Assembly (NCBI GenBank): GCA_015501595.1 | Contig: JADNRX010000344.1 | Coordinates: forward strand, 1 to 57,740 | Length of the DNA stretch: 57,740 nucleotides | DNA from: Hymenopellis radicata | Taxonomy: Eukaryota; Basidiomycota; Agaricomycetes; Agaricales; Physalacriaceae | Direction: 5' to 3' | Shown here: one piece after another, positions 44,809 to 56,550 of the stretch | How positions within the stretch are numbered: the first letter of the stretch is position 1 | Layout: each line of letters begins with the position of its first letter | Translations under genes and position numbers: made by a program | Notes under the pieces: generated by a model | The model's input: the letters and a program-made list of their open reading frames with translations, nothing else | The model's database searches: none | Told to the model about the DNA's origin: nothing

Positions 44809-45264
44809 TCTGACGGTGATTGTGGGTTAGTGCTTCTTCATTGTCAAAATCCCCACGTTTTACTGATGAATATTCCACAGATTCGAAGGTTGTTATCCCT
44901 TCAGGATCTTCGCGTATAACGAGGAAGAGAGAAGGAACTCATCTTACTTTCGTTGCGAAAATATACCCACTAGACATGCTTTCAATCTGGAAGACTACGA
45001 TACACTTGTATAGAGAAAATAAAGACCTGCAAAACATGCTTGAGATCTGCTCAAAAGTAAACACCACCTGGGAGCTTCTATCACATCAATAACAGACGTT
45101 CGTAAGTTACGCTCTCTCCGGCTTCTCAGCAAGTCTACCTGGAAGAACCAGTGACTAGTCCGCCCACGAGAAATTGTCTGGCCTTGAAGGAGACTTATCC
45201 CTTACGACCTAATGCGAAGAAGCTGCAAAGTGACGGTCAATCATCATACTTATTGGGTGACTAC

Positions 45265-46572
45265 CTAAGCCTGCTCAACAGTCTTCTTCTCCGCGAACCT
45301 AAATCCACGACTAGTTGGTTCCAAAAACGCCCACGTCAGCTTGTCTTTGTACCCTCTCTCCTTCCAATCGTTCAAGTCCGCCGGAAACTCTTCAATAATC
45401 CCGGGCAGAGTGCTATCATGGGCCATCAAAAACAAAACATTCGTACATGCATCTAGCTTGGCCACATGGTCTAGCGTCGTCTTAGCCAACTTCACGTCCG
45501 TGTACACGGAAAGTCCCGTCGGTAACTCCAGCATCGGCGTATCACGTCCAATAACATCGAATTGGGAGTTAGCGTCCGCTGGTGGGAAATGAGTGGGGGA
45601 AACGGCCGCTTTGGCGCCCTCGATTATGTGTCCAGGACAAGGACATTGGGCATGGAGGGCAGGCGTAGGGCGCAGAGCTCCCGGGTGATGGCAACAGTCT
45701 CCGCCGAGTAACACGAATGTCGTCGTCGTCACGCGTGCGAGGGCAGATATGTGTCCAGGAAAGTGCTGCCAGGACACAATGGTTAGACTCGTAATTGGAT
45801 ATCGATATAACGTACCCCAGGCGTGTCAAGAACGTAGAGACTGCCATCATCGAAGTAGTCGATGGCAGACAGACCAGCGATGGAGATAGTGCTATCTGCG
45901 AATGAAAGTACGATGATCTTTCGGCCGCTGACACAATATCTTAGACGTTATCTCCTCCAGGATTGGACCTACTCACGCAATATCACTTTCTATCAACACC
46001 GCGTCGGGATATTCTGGATAAGTTCGCAAATCCGTGCCAGCGCCAACGATGAGATCTGTCGTCGGCGGCAATGTCGACATGTCACCTGAAGATTCATCAG
46101 ACTTGGCAGCTATATATCGCGCGAAAGGGATATGTACCCGTGTGATCCAAATGCGAATGACTGTTCATTCATTAGCCACCTAGTATCCCAGACAAACCTC
46201 ATCGACATACCTCCAAATGACTGCATCAATACTGGCGAGATCCACTCCACCATCCTTCAATCTGCTCGCTACATCGCCATTCGCCTGCATTTTATAAGGA
46301 CCCATCGACGCCCACAGCGCAAGGAGGCCCTTGACCGCCGGTGCGAAGTTTTCTTCATCCACGCGATAGCCGAGGTCGAAGAGGACCTTACCCTTCGTAG
46401 GGTGCTCGATGAGGAATGAATAAACCGGGCCGTAGGCGCCCTCGTACCCCTCGAGTACGGGTTCGAGGAAGAAGGACGCAGGCGAGAACGTGTCGTCTCC
46501 ACCAACGTTGATGGCTTTGACGACGACGGTCGCGTCTGAGGCGGGCACACCAAGGTCGAACGCTGTAGCCAT
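45265..46572 (-). CDS. Metallo-beta-lactamase-fold hydrolase
   Basis: Starts MATAFDLGVPASDATVVVKA. FLIEHPTKGKVLFDLGYR is the usual N-terminal strand block. The metal motif SHSHLDHTGD (HxHxDH) is formed only by including a 23-nt microexon at 46138-46160 between two introns. Later blocks are TDLIVGAGTDLRTYPEYPD, SLYVLDTPGHFPGHISALAR and VFLLGGDCCHHPG-like FVLLGGDCCHHPG, which supply the further metal ligands. The end is SRGFRFAEKKTVEQA. It resembles fungal relatives of N-acyl-homoserine lactonases; the substrate is not predictable. Exon phases agree throughout. Confidence 0.8.
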
Positions 46573-47228
46573 GCGGGGGAATGATACCTCAAGCGAACCG
46601 GGGGCTTTCTTATAAGATGCTAGGAACTGACATGTCTTCTCTCGATTATCAGGGTTCTCGAGATTGTGAATTTTTAGACGCCCGGGTCTCTTAATTCGCC
46701 GCAGAAGCCTATATCAAAGAGTACGCATCAGAATTTCATCGTTGCGGGGTCTCCATTCAGAAGACTCACCGCAGAAGGTCAGCGGGGGGGAGCACTGAGC
46801 AGTTCACGCGTTCAGTAGGTTCAACCCAGCGGGATGGGATGTCCCAGGGGATACTCACTGTATGATACTGCGTCATCTCGGCGAGTCCGTCTCTTGCCTT
46901 AGAACACGACCCTTCGTTGTGGCACTGGAATTTGTCAAGAGAGTCCCAGGGGAGCAGGCTCGCGACTCTTCGCATGGCCTCTGATACGAACAGTTAGAAG
47001 TAGATAGCGCTTCAGCGATTCTGAGTCACTAGCGACGCGTCGCAAATGGCATGGTGTGTATACATGCGTCCAGACCATGATGGCGAGAGCGATGTGCATT
47101 CAGGGTCACTGCTTACCTTCAGGATCGGCCCGACAAGCCGACTCTTCTTTCTCCTTACCCATGCATTACTTAAAGCTTGTTTACAACTGCACTCAACCAT
47201 CCCGAACCTCGCCAGCTCACAATTATCA
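46573..47228. other. Divergent intergenic region
   Basis: About 650 bp between the metallo-hydrolase and the FAD oxidoreductase relic. No gene or repeat recognised. Confidence 0.4.
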
Positions 47229-48848
47229 ATGATGACTTCCTCTACCACGCTAGTGCCTATCGGATTCAAAGGGGATTGGATCACTCCTTCACACCCGAAC
47301 TACTCGAGCGCAATTTCCAGATGGGCAGTTTTCGTTCAGAGAGACGTGCCAAAGTTGTAGCATTCGTGAAAGATGAAGAGGACGTTGTTCTCGCTATCAC
47401 TTACTCCCGCAACGAGGACTTCAGTGGGTAGTCTGCGGTGGTGGACACAGTCCCAATGGTGCTTCCTCTAGTGAAGGAGGCGTGGTGATTGATGTATCGC
47501 GGTATATGAACCAAGTACGCGTCGATCCGGAGCGTATGCTGGCCATGTTGGTGGCGGCACGCGGGGTGGTGTTATCGACGAATGCTGTTCGAGATACGGC
47601 CTTGCTGCCGTGGAGGCACGTTTCGACAAGTGAGTGTTTAGACCACTATATGTAATCTTGACAGTCTGCTAAATTGTTCACAGATAGGGATTGGGGGGGT
47701 ATGTATCAGCTTTGAGGAAACAACCGGGCTTGTAATGATGCGACAGTCTAATCCTAGTTGGTGGTTATGGCTGGCAGACTCCAGCCCATGGTCTATCGAC
47801 AGACTCCGTCATTGAGGTTATAGTATTGCTATACTCAATCCGTCTTGAATCATTAACCCACATTGTAGGCTACCACCGTCACTCGTGATGGTACTGTTTT
47901 GACCGCGAGCAAGACCGAGAATCCGGACATGTTCTCTAAACTTCGTGTGCTCGGACCTAAAATCGGTGTTTGCACGGCATTTTCGTTGAAGTTGTACCCT
48001 CAGCGCCATACTGTATACGCTGGAATGCTGTTATTTACCTTTTGCAGAGATGCAGTCGTTGACTGAAGTCACTGATCGTGGTGGAATAGAGAGCCTTCCG
48101 CTGCTGAGGGAATGATACAGGTTCTGTCGGTAGATGACATGAAGGTCAATTGTTCTCCGATGTTCTTGAATTGATCCTATGATTTCACCTCATCTGTAGC
48201 ATGTTATACGCGTTTTCCTGTTTTACAATGGCAATGAAAGTGAAGGCCGACGTGTTTATCGGGATTTCTTGAAACTCGGTGAGGGCTAGACCGTCCATAG
48301 ACGCTTGATACTCACCTTCTCTAGATTTGCTCGCAGATGAAACTCGGGAGATGTCATACCAGGAAGCAAACACGATGCAGGTGTGTTATCTCGTCGTCTG
48401 AAAAGCTCAATAACATTTGTCGCCTACGTTTAGGACAACCTTGCTCCCTCTGGATTCTCGGTGTACCGTAAAGGGCTCGTCCGCCCGGCCATGTCCTATC
48501 GTGCCATCCACGAAGCAACCGAAATCATGAATCGCTTATCTTTAGAACCGGATGGGTTTCGACCAACTATCTTCTTCGAATTCTTCCCTGCCCCAAAGGC
48601 CAACACCCCCATCGATTCTCGGCGGTCAGCAAGTCTAACTACGTTGCTGAACGTCATGTGGGATGTTGGCGATGGCGATGATGGCGATTCCCAGACGCAG
48701 CGCGTGCGAGAGGCTGTTGGACAAGCTATCAGTATTCTGGAATTGGAAACCGGACCAAGTAGGATGTAATTCGAACGCATATACCGGCTTCATCCAATGC
48801 TTTCCATCTGTTTTATGACAATTAGGCATACCTGTGAACGTGATATGA
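47229..48848 (+). pseudogene. FAD-linked oxidoreductase (berberine-bridge-like), several frame breaks
   Basis: Blocks typical of the family occur in order but in changing frames: GFKGDWITPSHPNYSSAISR; RAKVVAFVKDEEDVVLAI; VVCGGGHSPNGASSSEGG (FAD loop); HVGGGTRGGVIDECCSRYGL; VGGYGWQTPAHGLSTDSVIE; TKTENPDMF-like SKTENPDMFSKLR; YPQRHTVYAGMLLF; FLFYNGNESEGRRVYRDFL; PTIFFEFFPAPKANTPI. Breaks lie near 47340, 47425 and 47543, and others are likely between 48020 and 48200. The usual GLRGGGxNFGVVTEF is altered to KLRVLGPKIGVCTAF. The last exon ends at 48848. More decayed than any neighbour, so probably a true pseudogene, possibly with added sequence errors. Confidence 0.75.
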
Positions 48849-48934
48849 GGCTTTAAACTATTCACGCCACACTTTGTTTATAGTGTGACATAGCATCACC
48901 TGACGTGTGACCAACGTGTTTCCTCCTGTCCATC

Positions 48935-49812
48935 ATGGACGCGGACGGCGGGACGACGCAGTTCTGGCATTGGCGCAACGTTCCTCTGCTTGGATCTTTC
49001 TTTGAAGACGGCAAAGAGAGCAGTATCACATCTGGACACGTTTCTCTGGATGACATACCGCTGGACACTTTGCAGAGTCGGTTTATTGAAGAAGACCTAG
49101 TCTGGGAGACAGCAGAGGCCGAGGTCGAGGAGGATACGCCGCCGTTGACGCCCGCCATGTCTTTGAATTCACTTGGAAAACTGCCGGAGCGCCCTGGGGT
49201 ACGAACCCAATTGATTTATAGGCCGTGTTTTTAACCCGTTTTGCGTAGACGCCGGACGAAGACGAGGAGTGGTACGGACTCGAATACACCTTGGAGCTGT
49301 CTGCGCGTGACAGGCGCGTCAGCGAGACGCAGAGCGAGCTGTCCCCTGGAGAATGTTCCCGCGTATGATGTCTCACTCGTTCCGTTCCTCAACGACTTAA
49401 AGGCAGCCAGAGCCGGGAGTCTTGGGCAGCCCTCAAATCGCCTTTGGATGATGAACAATCATTTATGGAATGGTGCGACTGGCGCGCATACATCGACCAT
49501 CGCAAGGCATACGAATTCTCGGAAACGTCTAGTTACAGCTCAAAGGCCTATCTGAACGAAATGTGGAACTGGGATGCTTTCTATTGGGAGCTCGTTCGTA
49601 TCTTGTTCCACCTTTGTCCTGAGATCTAATGTTTCGTTCTACTTGTACAGCATCACTATGGCGCCGTCAGCCGCATACTTAGAGACCGGCTCAGAAACTC
49701 TCAACCGGATCCTTACTACCCGCGCCGCAAGAAGAACTTTGCCTGGTATCTTAAACGTTCGAGGAGTATTGCGTCTCTGAGGGAACTGGCTCCGATTCCT
49801 AGGATGGATTAG
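48935..49812 (+). CDS. Unknown acidic protein, about 220 residues
   Basis: Four exons join in frame: MDADGGTTQFWHWRNVPLLG to KLPERPG; TPDEDEEWYGLEYTLELSAR to GECSR; SRESWAALKSPLDDEQSFME to NWDAFYWEL (after a 48-nt intron ending CAGCCAG); and HHYGAVSRILRDRLRNSQPD to LAPIPRMD at 49812. Rich in Trp, Glu and Asp with a basic last exon. No domain recognised. The clean splice phases favour a real gene. Confidence 0.5.
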
Positions 49813-50193
49813 ATCTGTTTGCTTTTGACTTGCTCCGCACGCTCTGAAATCGCTTTACTGTACTGCAGCTTCATAACTTTTGCACTGGAATTTGCAAGAT
49901 TATATTATCCTCATCATAATTCACTGGATCGGTTTGCTGGCAAAGTTGTTGTATGTACTGTACCGTAGCAATTGTATCAACGAAATGGAAACGGAACGTG
50001 GAATTGTATTGGCCGTATGGTAACCTCTGGCTAGCTGAACAAACCTTGCAAGCGAAGACAACAGGAAGACAGATCAAGGTGATTCGCTCAAATGAACTCG
50101 TGACCTGATGCTTTCTTGCTCATCCTCTTACGATCACCTGTGCTGGATGTGCCCATCAAGAATGCATATCTAACTGACTCATCCTCTGCAAAA

Positions 50194-51624
50194 ATGAAGC
50201 TGGCTATAGTCGGAGGAGGGGCATCCTCCTTCTATGTCGCGTCGCGTCTACTTCGCCTCTCCAAGGACAGACCAATGTCCATCCATGTTTTCGACCGTCT
50301 CTGGGCACCTCATGGACTAGTCAGGTATGGCGTTGCCCCGGACCACCCGGAAGTTAAAGTATGTCATATTCTTGCTTCTTGAGGGTATCTTATGAACGGT
50401 AAACACCAGAACTGCACGCGCAAATTCGATCAAGTCGCCAAGGACCCGCGTTTTCGATTTTTCGGAAATGTTAATGTGTATCGCGATACGCCGTGCAAGG
50501 CTTTTGCTCAAAATGTACAGCTCCCACTGTCCTCGTTATACGACAATTACAGCCATCTCCTCTTCGCGTCGGGGTGTCCCCTTCCTGTCCTCCATCCGGC
50601 TTTGCCTCCATCTACAAATTGCATACCGGCTCTAAATATCGTCCACTGGTACACACAGCATCCTTCCAATGCTCCTCCCCCACCTCTCGATTCTGTCGAA
50701 CATGTGACGATTATAGGAAACGGCAATGTAGCGTTGGACGTTGCCCGAATGCTTCTGACCCCTCCGGATGTCCTTCGAGGATATGACGTTCCAGAGGATG
50801 TTCTTGCCGTCCTCGAGCGCTCTACGGTTAAACACGTCTCTATCGTCGCTCGTCGGGGTCCGTTCGAGGCTGCGTTTACTACAAAGGAGCTAAGGGAGTT
50901 GATGAAGCTCCCGACTGCTTCCATGGTGCCGATACCAGATGAGCTGCTTGTGCCCGGGGAGGACAAAGAGGTGTCAAGGCCTCACGCGCGGAGTATCGGG
51001 CTACTCCAAAAAGGATCGATGAATGTGTATGGGACTACGTCGAAGACGTGGTCTCTGGACTTTTATCGTATGCCGTTGAATCTGTCTAATGGCCCGACGG
51101 GAATGGTTTTGACGCTCGGGCATACGGCGCCGACAACGTCAACGCGGGTCGCGCGTACGGGCGAGACGTCGACCGTTCAAACTGATCTTGTTATTCCGTC
51201 GTTGGGGTTCCAGGGCGATCCTAGCTCTCCGTACTATGACGAGGGCCTTCGCCATATCAAAACAGTGGCCGGTCGTGTTGCGCTGCCTCCCGACTCCGCA
51301 ATCGCGGGAAGGGTGTATGCGTCGGGGTGGGCGGCAATGGGTGCGAAAGGCGTGTTGGCGGCTACTATGATGGACTCGTATGGAGTGGCGGATACGATCT
51401 TGTCGGACCTTTCGGATGGACTTGAGAGTTTGAATGGGTCTGGAAGCGGATCGTTGGATGTGAATGCGCCTCCTGCTGAGATCGTAGATGCCGGGACAAA
51501 TGTCTTGAGTTATGAAGATTGGAAGAAGGTGGATGCTGAGGAGGTTAGAAAGGGAAAGGAGCTAGGGAAGGAGAGAGAGCGGATAAGTTGGGAGGAGATT
51601 AGGGCTCTGTTGGGCCGAGCTTGA
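50194..51624 (+). CDS. ARH1: NADPH:adrenodoxin/ferredoxin reductase, mitochondrial type
   Basis: Two exons separated by a short intron after GVAPDHPEVK. The FAD-binding start is MKLAIVGGGASSFYVASRLL, then GLVRYGVAPDHPEVK-NCTRKF, FRFFGNVNV, the NADP loop VTIIGNGNVALDVARMLL, VARRGPFEAAFTTKELRE and YASGWAAMGAKGVLAATM. In mitochondria the family passes electrons from NADPH to ferredoxin for Fe-S cluster and haem A synthesis. The usual GxGxxG in the first loop is GGGASS here. The ATG at 50194 leaves no presequence; an upstream exon may supply one. Frame intact to 51624. Confidence 0.85.
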
Positions 51625-52017
51625 GGCAAGGTTAGTCAGATAATCCATCCCATAGTGAACTGTCGATGACTGATACGATATCTTGCCTCTAATAGGATGG
51701 CGCAGCCGCCAGATGGAGGTGTGTTAAGTATGATAGATCACTTCGACATTTACTGTGGTCGACACGGACTTTGTAGTATACAAATACAATAATACCCCTC
51801 AACTCAGCACTTAGATACTACATAACCAACATCGTCACCTCTGAAAGGATGTGCTCTTGGAAATCTTGGAAAAAGGCTTGACCTGATTCGGCCGACTCCG
51901 CCTAACCCATAAGCCTGACGCCGACGGCCGATCAATATGGCAACTTGCTTCCAACCACCACCACAACGCGCGAAAAAAAACTCGCTTGTGTACTACAAAG
52001 ACTGGCACTGACCTCGC

Positions 52018-53663
52018 ATGACCATGGGAGGTGCGCCCATTCCTTCCGATTGACACCGATGTGGACTGCTGACCTGTTTTCGCCAGTCACGGTCGTGCTG
52101 GGCTCTCAGTGGGGCGACGAGGGCAAAGGCAAACTGGTCGACATCCTAGCTGCGGACGCTGATATCTGTGCTCGCAGCGCTGGGGGGAATAATGCTGGGC
52201 ATACTATCGTCGTCCCTATGGGGCCGGAGAAGGTGCCCACGACGTTTGCGTTCCATTTGCTTCCTAGCGGTGAGTCACAGAATTCGACTGTCGAAACGGC
52301 GATCTTAATGTCATCGCAGGTCTGGTGAACCCCAAGTGTGTTGGTCTTATTGGATCTGGAGTCGTGGTACATGTACCCTCCTTTTTCGCAGAGCTCGATG
52401 CTCTCGAGGCGCAAGGTTGGATAACACCCACCCCGAGTTGTATTTCGTTTGCTAATCTATAACAGGTCTCGATTGCACCAACCGTCTGTTCATCTCCGAT
52501 AGGGCCCACCTCGTCTTCGACTTCCACCAGATCGTCGACGGCCTTAAAGAGGTCGAACTAGGCAATTCGAGGTATGCGGATTTCGTAGATGTTTCTTACC
52601 GCGTTCTTATTGTCCTGCAGCATTGGAACCACGAAGAAAGGCATTGGCCCGGCTTATTCCGGAAAGGCCTCCCGCTCTGGTCTTCGTGTCCATCATCTCT
52701 TTGACGAAGACACCTTTGATGCGAAATTCCGCAAGCTCGTCGAAGGACGCTTCAAGAGGTACGGACACTTCGAGTACGACACCGAGGGAGAAATCAAGCG
52801 ATACAAGGTACGTTGCGCGGATGTGTCGAGTGCGTATCTCATGTTCGTTTTTAGACACTCGCAGCTCGTTTGAAGCCCTATGTGATTGACAGCGTGGTGT
52901 ACCTTCACAAGTCCATTGCATCTGGAAAGCGTGTTCTTGTAGAAGGAGCGAATGCCCTTATGTTGGATCTTGATTACGGAACATATCCTTTTGTGACTTC
53001 ATCCAACACCACCATTGGTGGCGTCTGCACGGGTCTTGGGCTTCCTCCCAAACTCATCGGGTACTCCATTGGCGTTATCAAAGCCTATACTACGCGCGTC
53101 GGTGGTGGACCATTCCCAACTGAACAGCTGAATGTGAGTAACTTTGTTTCAAATATTGCCACTTCCTCATAGTCGATTAGGACATTGGTGTTCACCTTCA
53201 AGAAGTTGGTCGTGAATACGGGACTACGACTGGGAGACGAAGACGCTGCGGCTGGCTCGATTTGGTCGTGATGAAGCACTCTTGCTTGATCAACGGCTAC
53301 GATAGTCTGAATCTTACCAAGCTCGATATCCTCGACAGTCTTAAGGAGATACAAATCGCCGTCAAGTATTCCATCGACGGTGTAGAACTAGAAGGATTCC
53401 CAGGTAAACTGCTCTCCTCATACCATTCCACGACGCTTCTAACGATGTCTTCAGCTGATCTCGAACTTCTCGCCAAGGTCGACGTCGAATACGTGACACT
53501 GCCTGGGTGGAACTCGCCCATCACTGAGATGACCACGTACGACGTGCTGCCGGAGAACTGCAAGAAGTACGTTGAGTTCATTGAGAAGTTTTTGAACGTA
53601 CCGATAGAGTGGATCGGTGTGGGACCAGGGAGACAGTCCATGTTGAAGAAGTTAATACAATAA
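52018..53663 (+). CDS. ADE12: Adenylosuccinate synthetase
   Basis: Joins IMP and aspartate using GTP in AMP synthesis. Exon 1 is 13 nt (MTMG), joined to [20 protein letters not shown]. Other signatures are [42 protein letters not shown] (active-site Lys/Gly region), [76 protein letters not shown] and a [10 protein letters not shown] end. All introns have matching phases and no base is missing. Cytosolic purine enzyme; full length (about 430 residues). Confidence 0.96.
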
Positions 53664-54032
53664 AGTGTAGAGGTATGCTGTATGTGGCGTATTTATCTGT
53701 ATGTATTGGGGATGTCCCAATCACTTGATGTGTGTACTTCGTGATAACAAGAGCCCGTTTTGGTTACAAGTGGCCGGTCAGTCTGGGACAGATGCTTTCG
53801 TTGTAATCAGTGAGAAGTCTGGGTCCTGAAAAACAGCGCCACACGCCCCGGCTCATGTCCACGTCGATCAAGGGCCCAAATAATCTGAGTTTGAACCAGG
53901 TCGTAAAGAATGGTAATCTAATACAAGTAGCGGAAAGAATGAACTATCTCCTTCTCCTCCTGGAGCGTTGTGTGTACAAGACTTTCAAGAAAACATCAGC
54001 TTCAGAGCATCTATTTCAAGAATGAATAACAC

Positions 54033-56286
54033 TTACTCTGCACTCTGCTCCATCGCTTTTCCGTTGGCTTTGAAAGCCTCGGTTTGACCCTTCTCGAGTT
54101 TCTTGTTCAGCGATACTAGGTATTGCCGATATGCTGTGATAACAAAATGAGCTCCTCGATAGTTGAAATTGGGGACCATAGTACCCACCCAGTCCGATGG
54201 ATAAACTGAGAACGAGCAAGCAGATCTCGGTGACGAACGACTGCCAGTACTTTGAACCCCATTTTGATGGCCAGAGATACGATGTTGGGATCTATACCAG
54301 GACGTCAAGGATTGATTATCGTTCAGGATACTCGAGGCGACATACTTGACCGATGTTGGCAAAGGCATTGACGAAAGCGATTGAAGCGGCGCGCTTGACG
54401 GGCGGGCGAGGGATCGAAGAGCTGATCCAACCCAACAGAATGATACCGCCTGATTCGCATTAGGACATAAGTAACCCAGTGGTTTTCGAATGTGGGCGCA
54501 CCGCTAAAGCCCATGCACATGCCGAAGAGAGATATGTATTTGCCAGCAACAGTCTTTGCTAGAAGGATGAGCAATCAAGCAACAGTCTACTTGACAGAAA
54601 GAAAGAAAAAACAAACCAGTCAATGCGACAATGTAACCCAAAAGCGCGAACGAATAGCTGAGCACGATGTGGAAAAACTTCTCCCCGGTTCTATCAGAGT
54701 GCCACGAATTGGCAAGCGCGAACAGCGTCGCAAACGCCCAAGGCGGGAACGTGAGCAGAAGCGTGATAGTCGTCGAGTATCCGAGCGTCTGCGTGATCGT
54801 CGGCAAGAACTGGCCAAAGGACAGACCCATGAGGTACGTGAAGTACATGAACCTATCCACGGCAATCGTTATTTCGTACTTTCCAATGGGAATCGAAACT
54901 TACGCCAAACACCAAACTTTAACATCCGTAAGCGCGAGGACCACACCATGCCACACGCCCGAGCCCGACTTTTCCTGCGCATCGGGGTTATCCACAAGAC
55001 CGATATCCTTGACGAGCCGGCCTTGAGCCACCATGCGTTCCCTCTCGGTAAGCCATTTGGTTCTGTGTTCAGTCAGATAAGGCGCCGGCCCCGTGCGGGG
55101 ACGTTTCTTACGTTGTGGGATAATCGGCCAAAACGAAGGGAATGATCAGTCCGAATGCAACGGTTATGGTGCCTTCGATGATGAAGAGCTAGAAGGAGGA
55201 GTCTTAGTCCCTGGCACAAGGAGGGCCGTAGAATTGGGCTTACCCATCTCCAGCCTCGGATGCCACGAACGCCTTCCATGCCGCTCAGGATACCGGCGGC
55301 GAGAAGACCGCCGAGGCCTTGGGCCAACATGTTTCCTGCATTGAGGCTAGGAGAGGATAAGCGCATATGTGAATGTTTAACTGGGCACTTACAAAGCGAT
55401 TCTTAGGCCGATTTCTTTACGAGTGTACCATCGGGAAAGGTAGTACACGGAAGCAGGATAGAACGCCGCCTCTGAGAGACATTCGCGTCAGGATATCAAT
55501 GGGAGGGCATGTCGGCGATTGACCTACCGATGAAACCCAAGAAGAACCTGCAAACAACTAGATGAGGGAAGTCGTGGCATAACTAGACAAGGATGAGAAA
55601 AGAATAGGGCTATGGCTGGGTTGGGACGACTCACGGCAGTAAACGCAGAGACAGCACCCCAGAGGGTGACCACGACCGACATGAAGAGACGCGGATACGG
55701 GATTGTGTTCATGATCAAGTTCGAAGGGATTTGCATCTGAACTTTCGTTTAGCATGAGAGGACGAGCACAAGAAGGGAGGCATACAAAGATGTATCCAGC
55801 GAACAAGACGGACAGACAGGTAGAGTACTCCGTGTCGTTGAGGTGAAGATCATCTTGCAGACCTTTGAGACGAGCGTTGGACAGATTTCCCCGCTAGACA
55901 GTTTGTTGAGCACATGGAAAGTGTGAAATGTACTCTGTGGACGTACATCCTGTAAAGGGGTTTAGTTGAGGCACAAAGAATGAATCGACAGAGAGCACAT
56001 ACGATGAAGTTCAAAATGAAGAGCTATGAGCGAGTCAAGTCAGTACACTATTCATCGCGATGGCCGCAGGATGTGCTTACAATGATCAAGGCGGGCTGAA
56101 ATAACAACACGTTAACATGACTTTGAACTGAATTTGAACGCGTCGAAAACTCACCATACAGCGCCAGTCCATCTTCCTAACCAGCCTCCGCTCTTCATCA
56201 GCACTCCATTCGTCACGCTGCTGCGGTTCCGCAAAGTCCCCAGAAGACGCGCCCTTTGACTCTTTCGTGTCAGAGTGCACAGACAT
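54033..56286 (-). CDS. Major facilitator permease, allantoate/vitamin (Dal5-like) type
   Basis: Many short exons. The cytosolic head MSVHSDTKESKGASSGDFAE, DEERRLVRKMDWRCM leads to helix 1. LKGLQDD-type loop, LSVLFAGYIFV, MQIPSNLIMN and RLFMSVVVTLWGAVSAFTA follow the anion:cation symporter pattern. Later come MLAQGLGGLLAAGILSGMEG, WLTERERMVAQGRLVKDIGL, YLMGLSFGQFLPTITQTLGY and GGIILLGWISSSIPRPPVKR. The C-terminus is YRQYLVSLNKKLEKGQTEAF to 54033. In this family substrates are organic acids or vitamins; the substrate here is unknown. Divergent from the aldolase gene, 264 bp apart. Confidence 0.82.
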
Positions 56287-56550
56287 GGTCGACGAAGATA
56301 ACCCCCGCTCTGCTGCCCCAGCCCGAGCCCGTTTTTAAGCAACAACAAGCCAAGAACCCATTCCAGACAAATTCCACAGATAAGCGCCCTGGAATTTCCA
56401 ACGTGATTAGCAGACCTCAGCGAGCGGCACGGAAGGTCCGAGGAAACATCCGAACAGCCTACGCGCCAACGGACTCGGCCATACAATGGCCATACGTTAT
56501 AACGGATCCAACGCCCTTCTGATGCTTTTCTTTAACAGTGACACCTCGAA

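Noticed and set aside
39480..45090. Long terminal repeats of a retrotransposon flanking MAP1 and HNH genes
   Set aside because: The direct repeats contain a conserved ORF and promoter, lack TG...CA ends and target duplications, and enclose ordinary host genes.
49360..49410. Frameshift in the unknown gene at 48935-49812
   Set aside because: A 48-nt intron ending CAGCCAG restores phase between GECSR and SRESWAAL.
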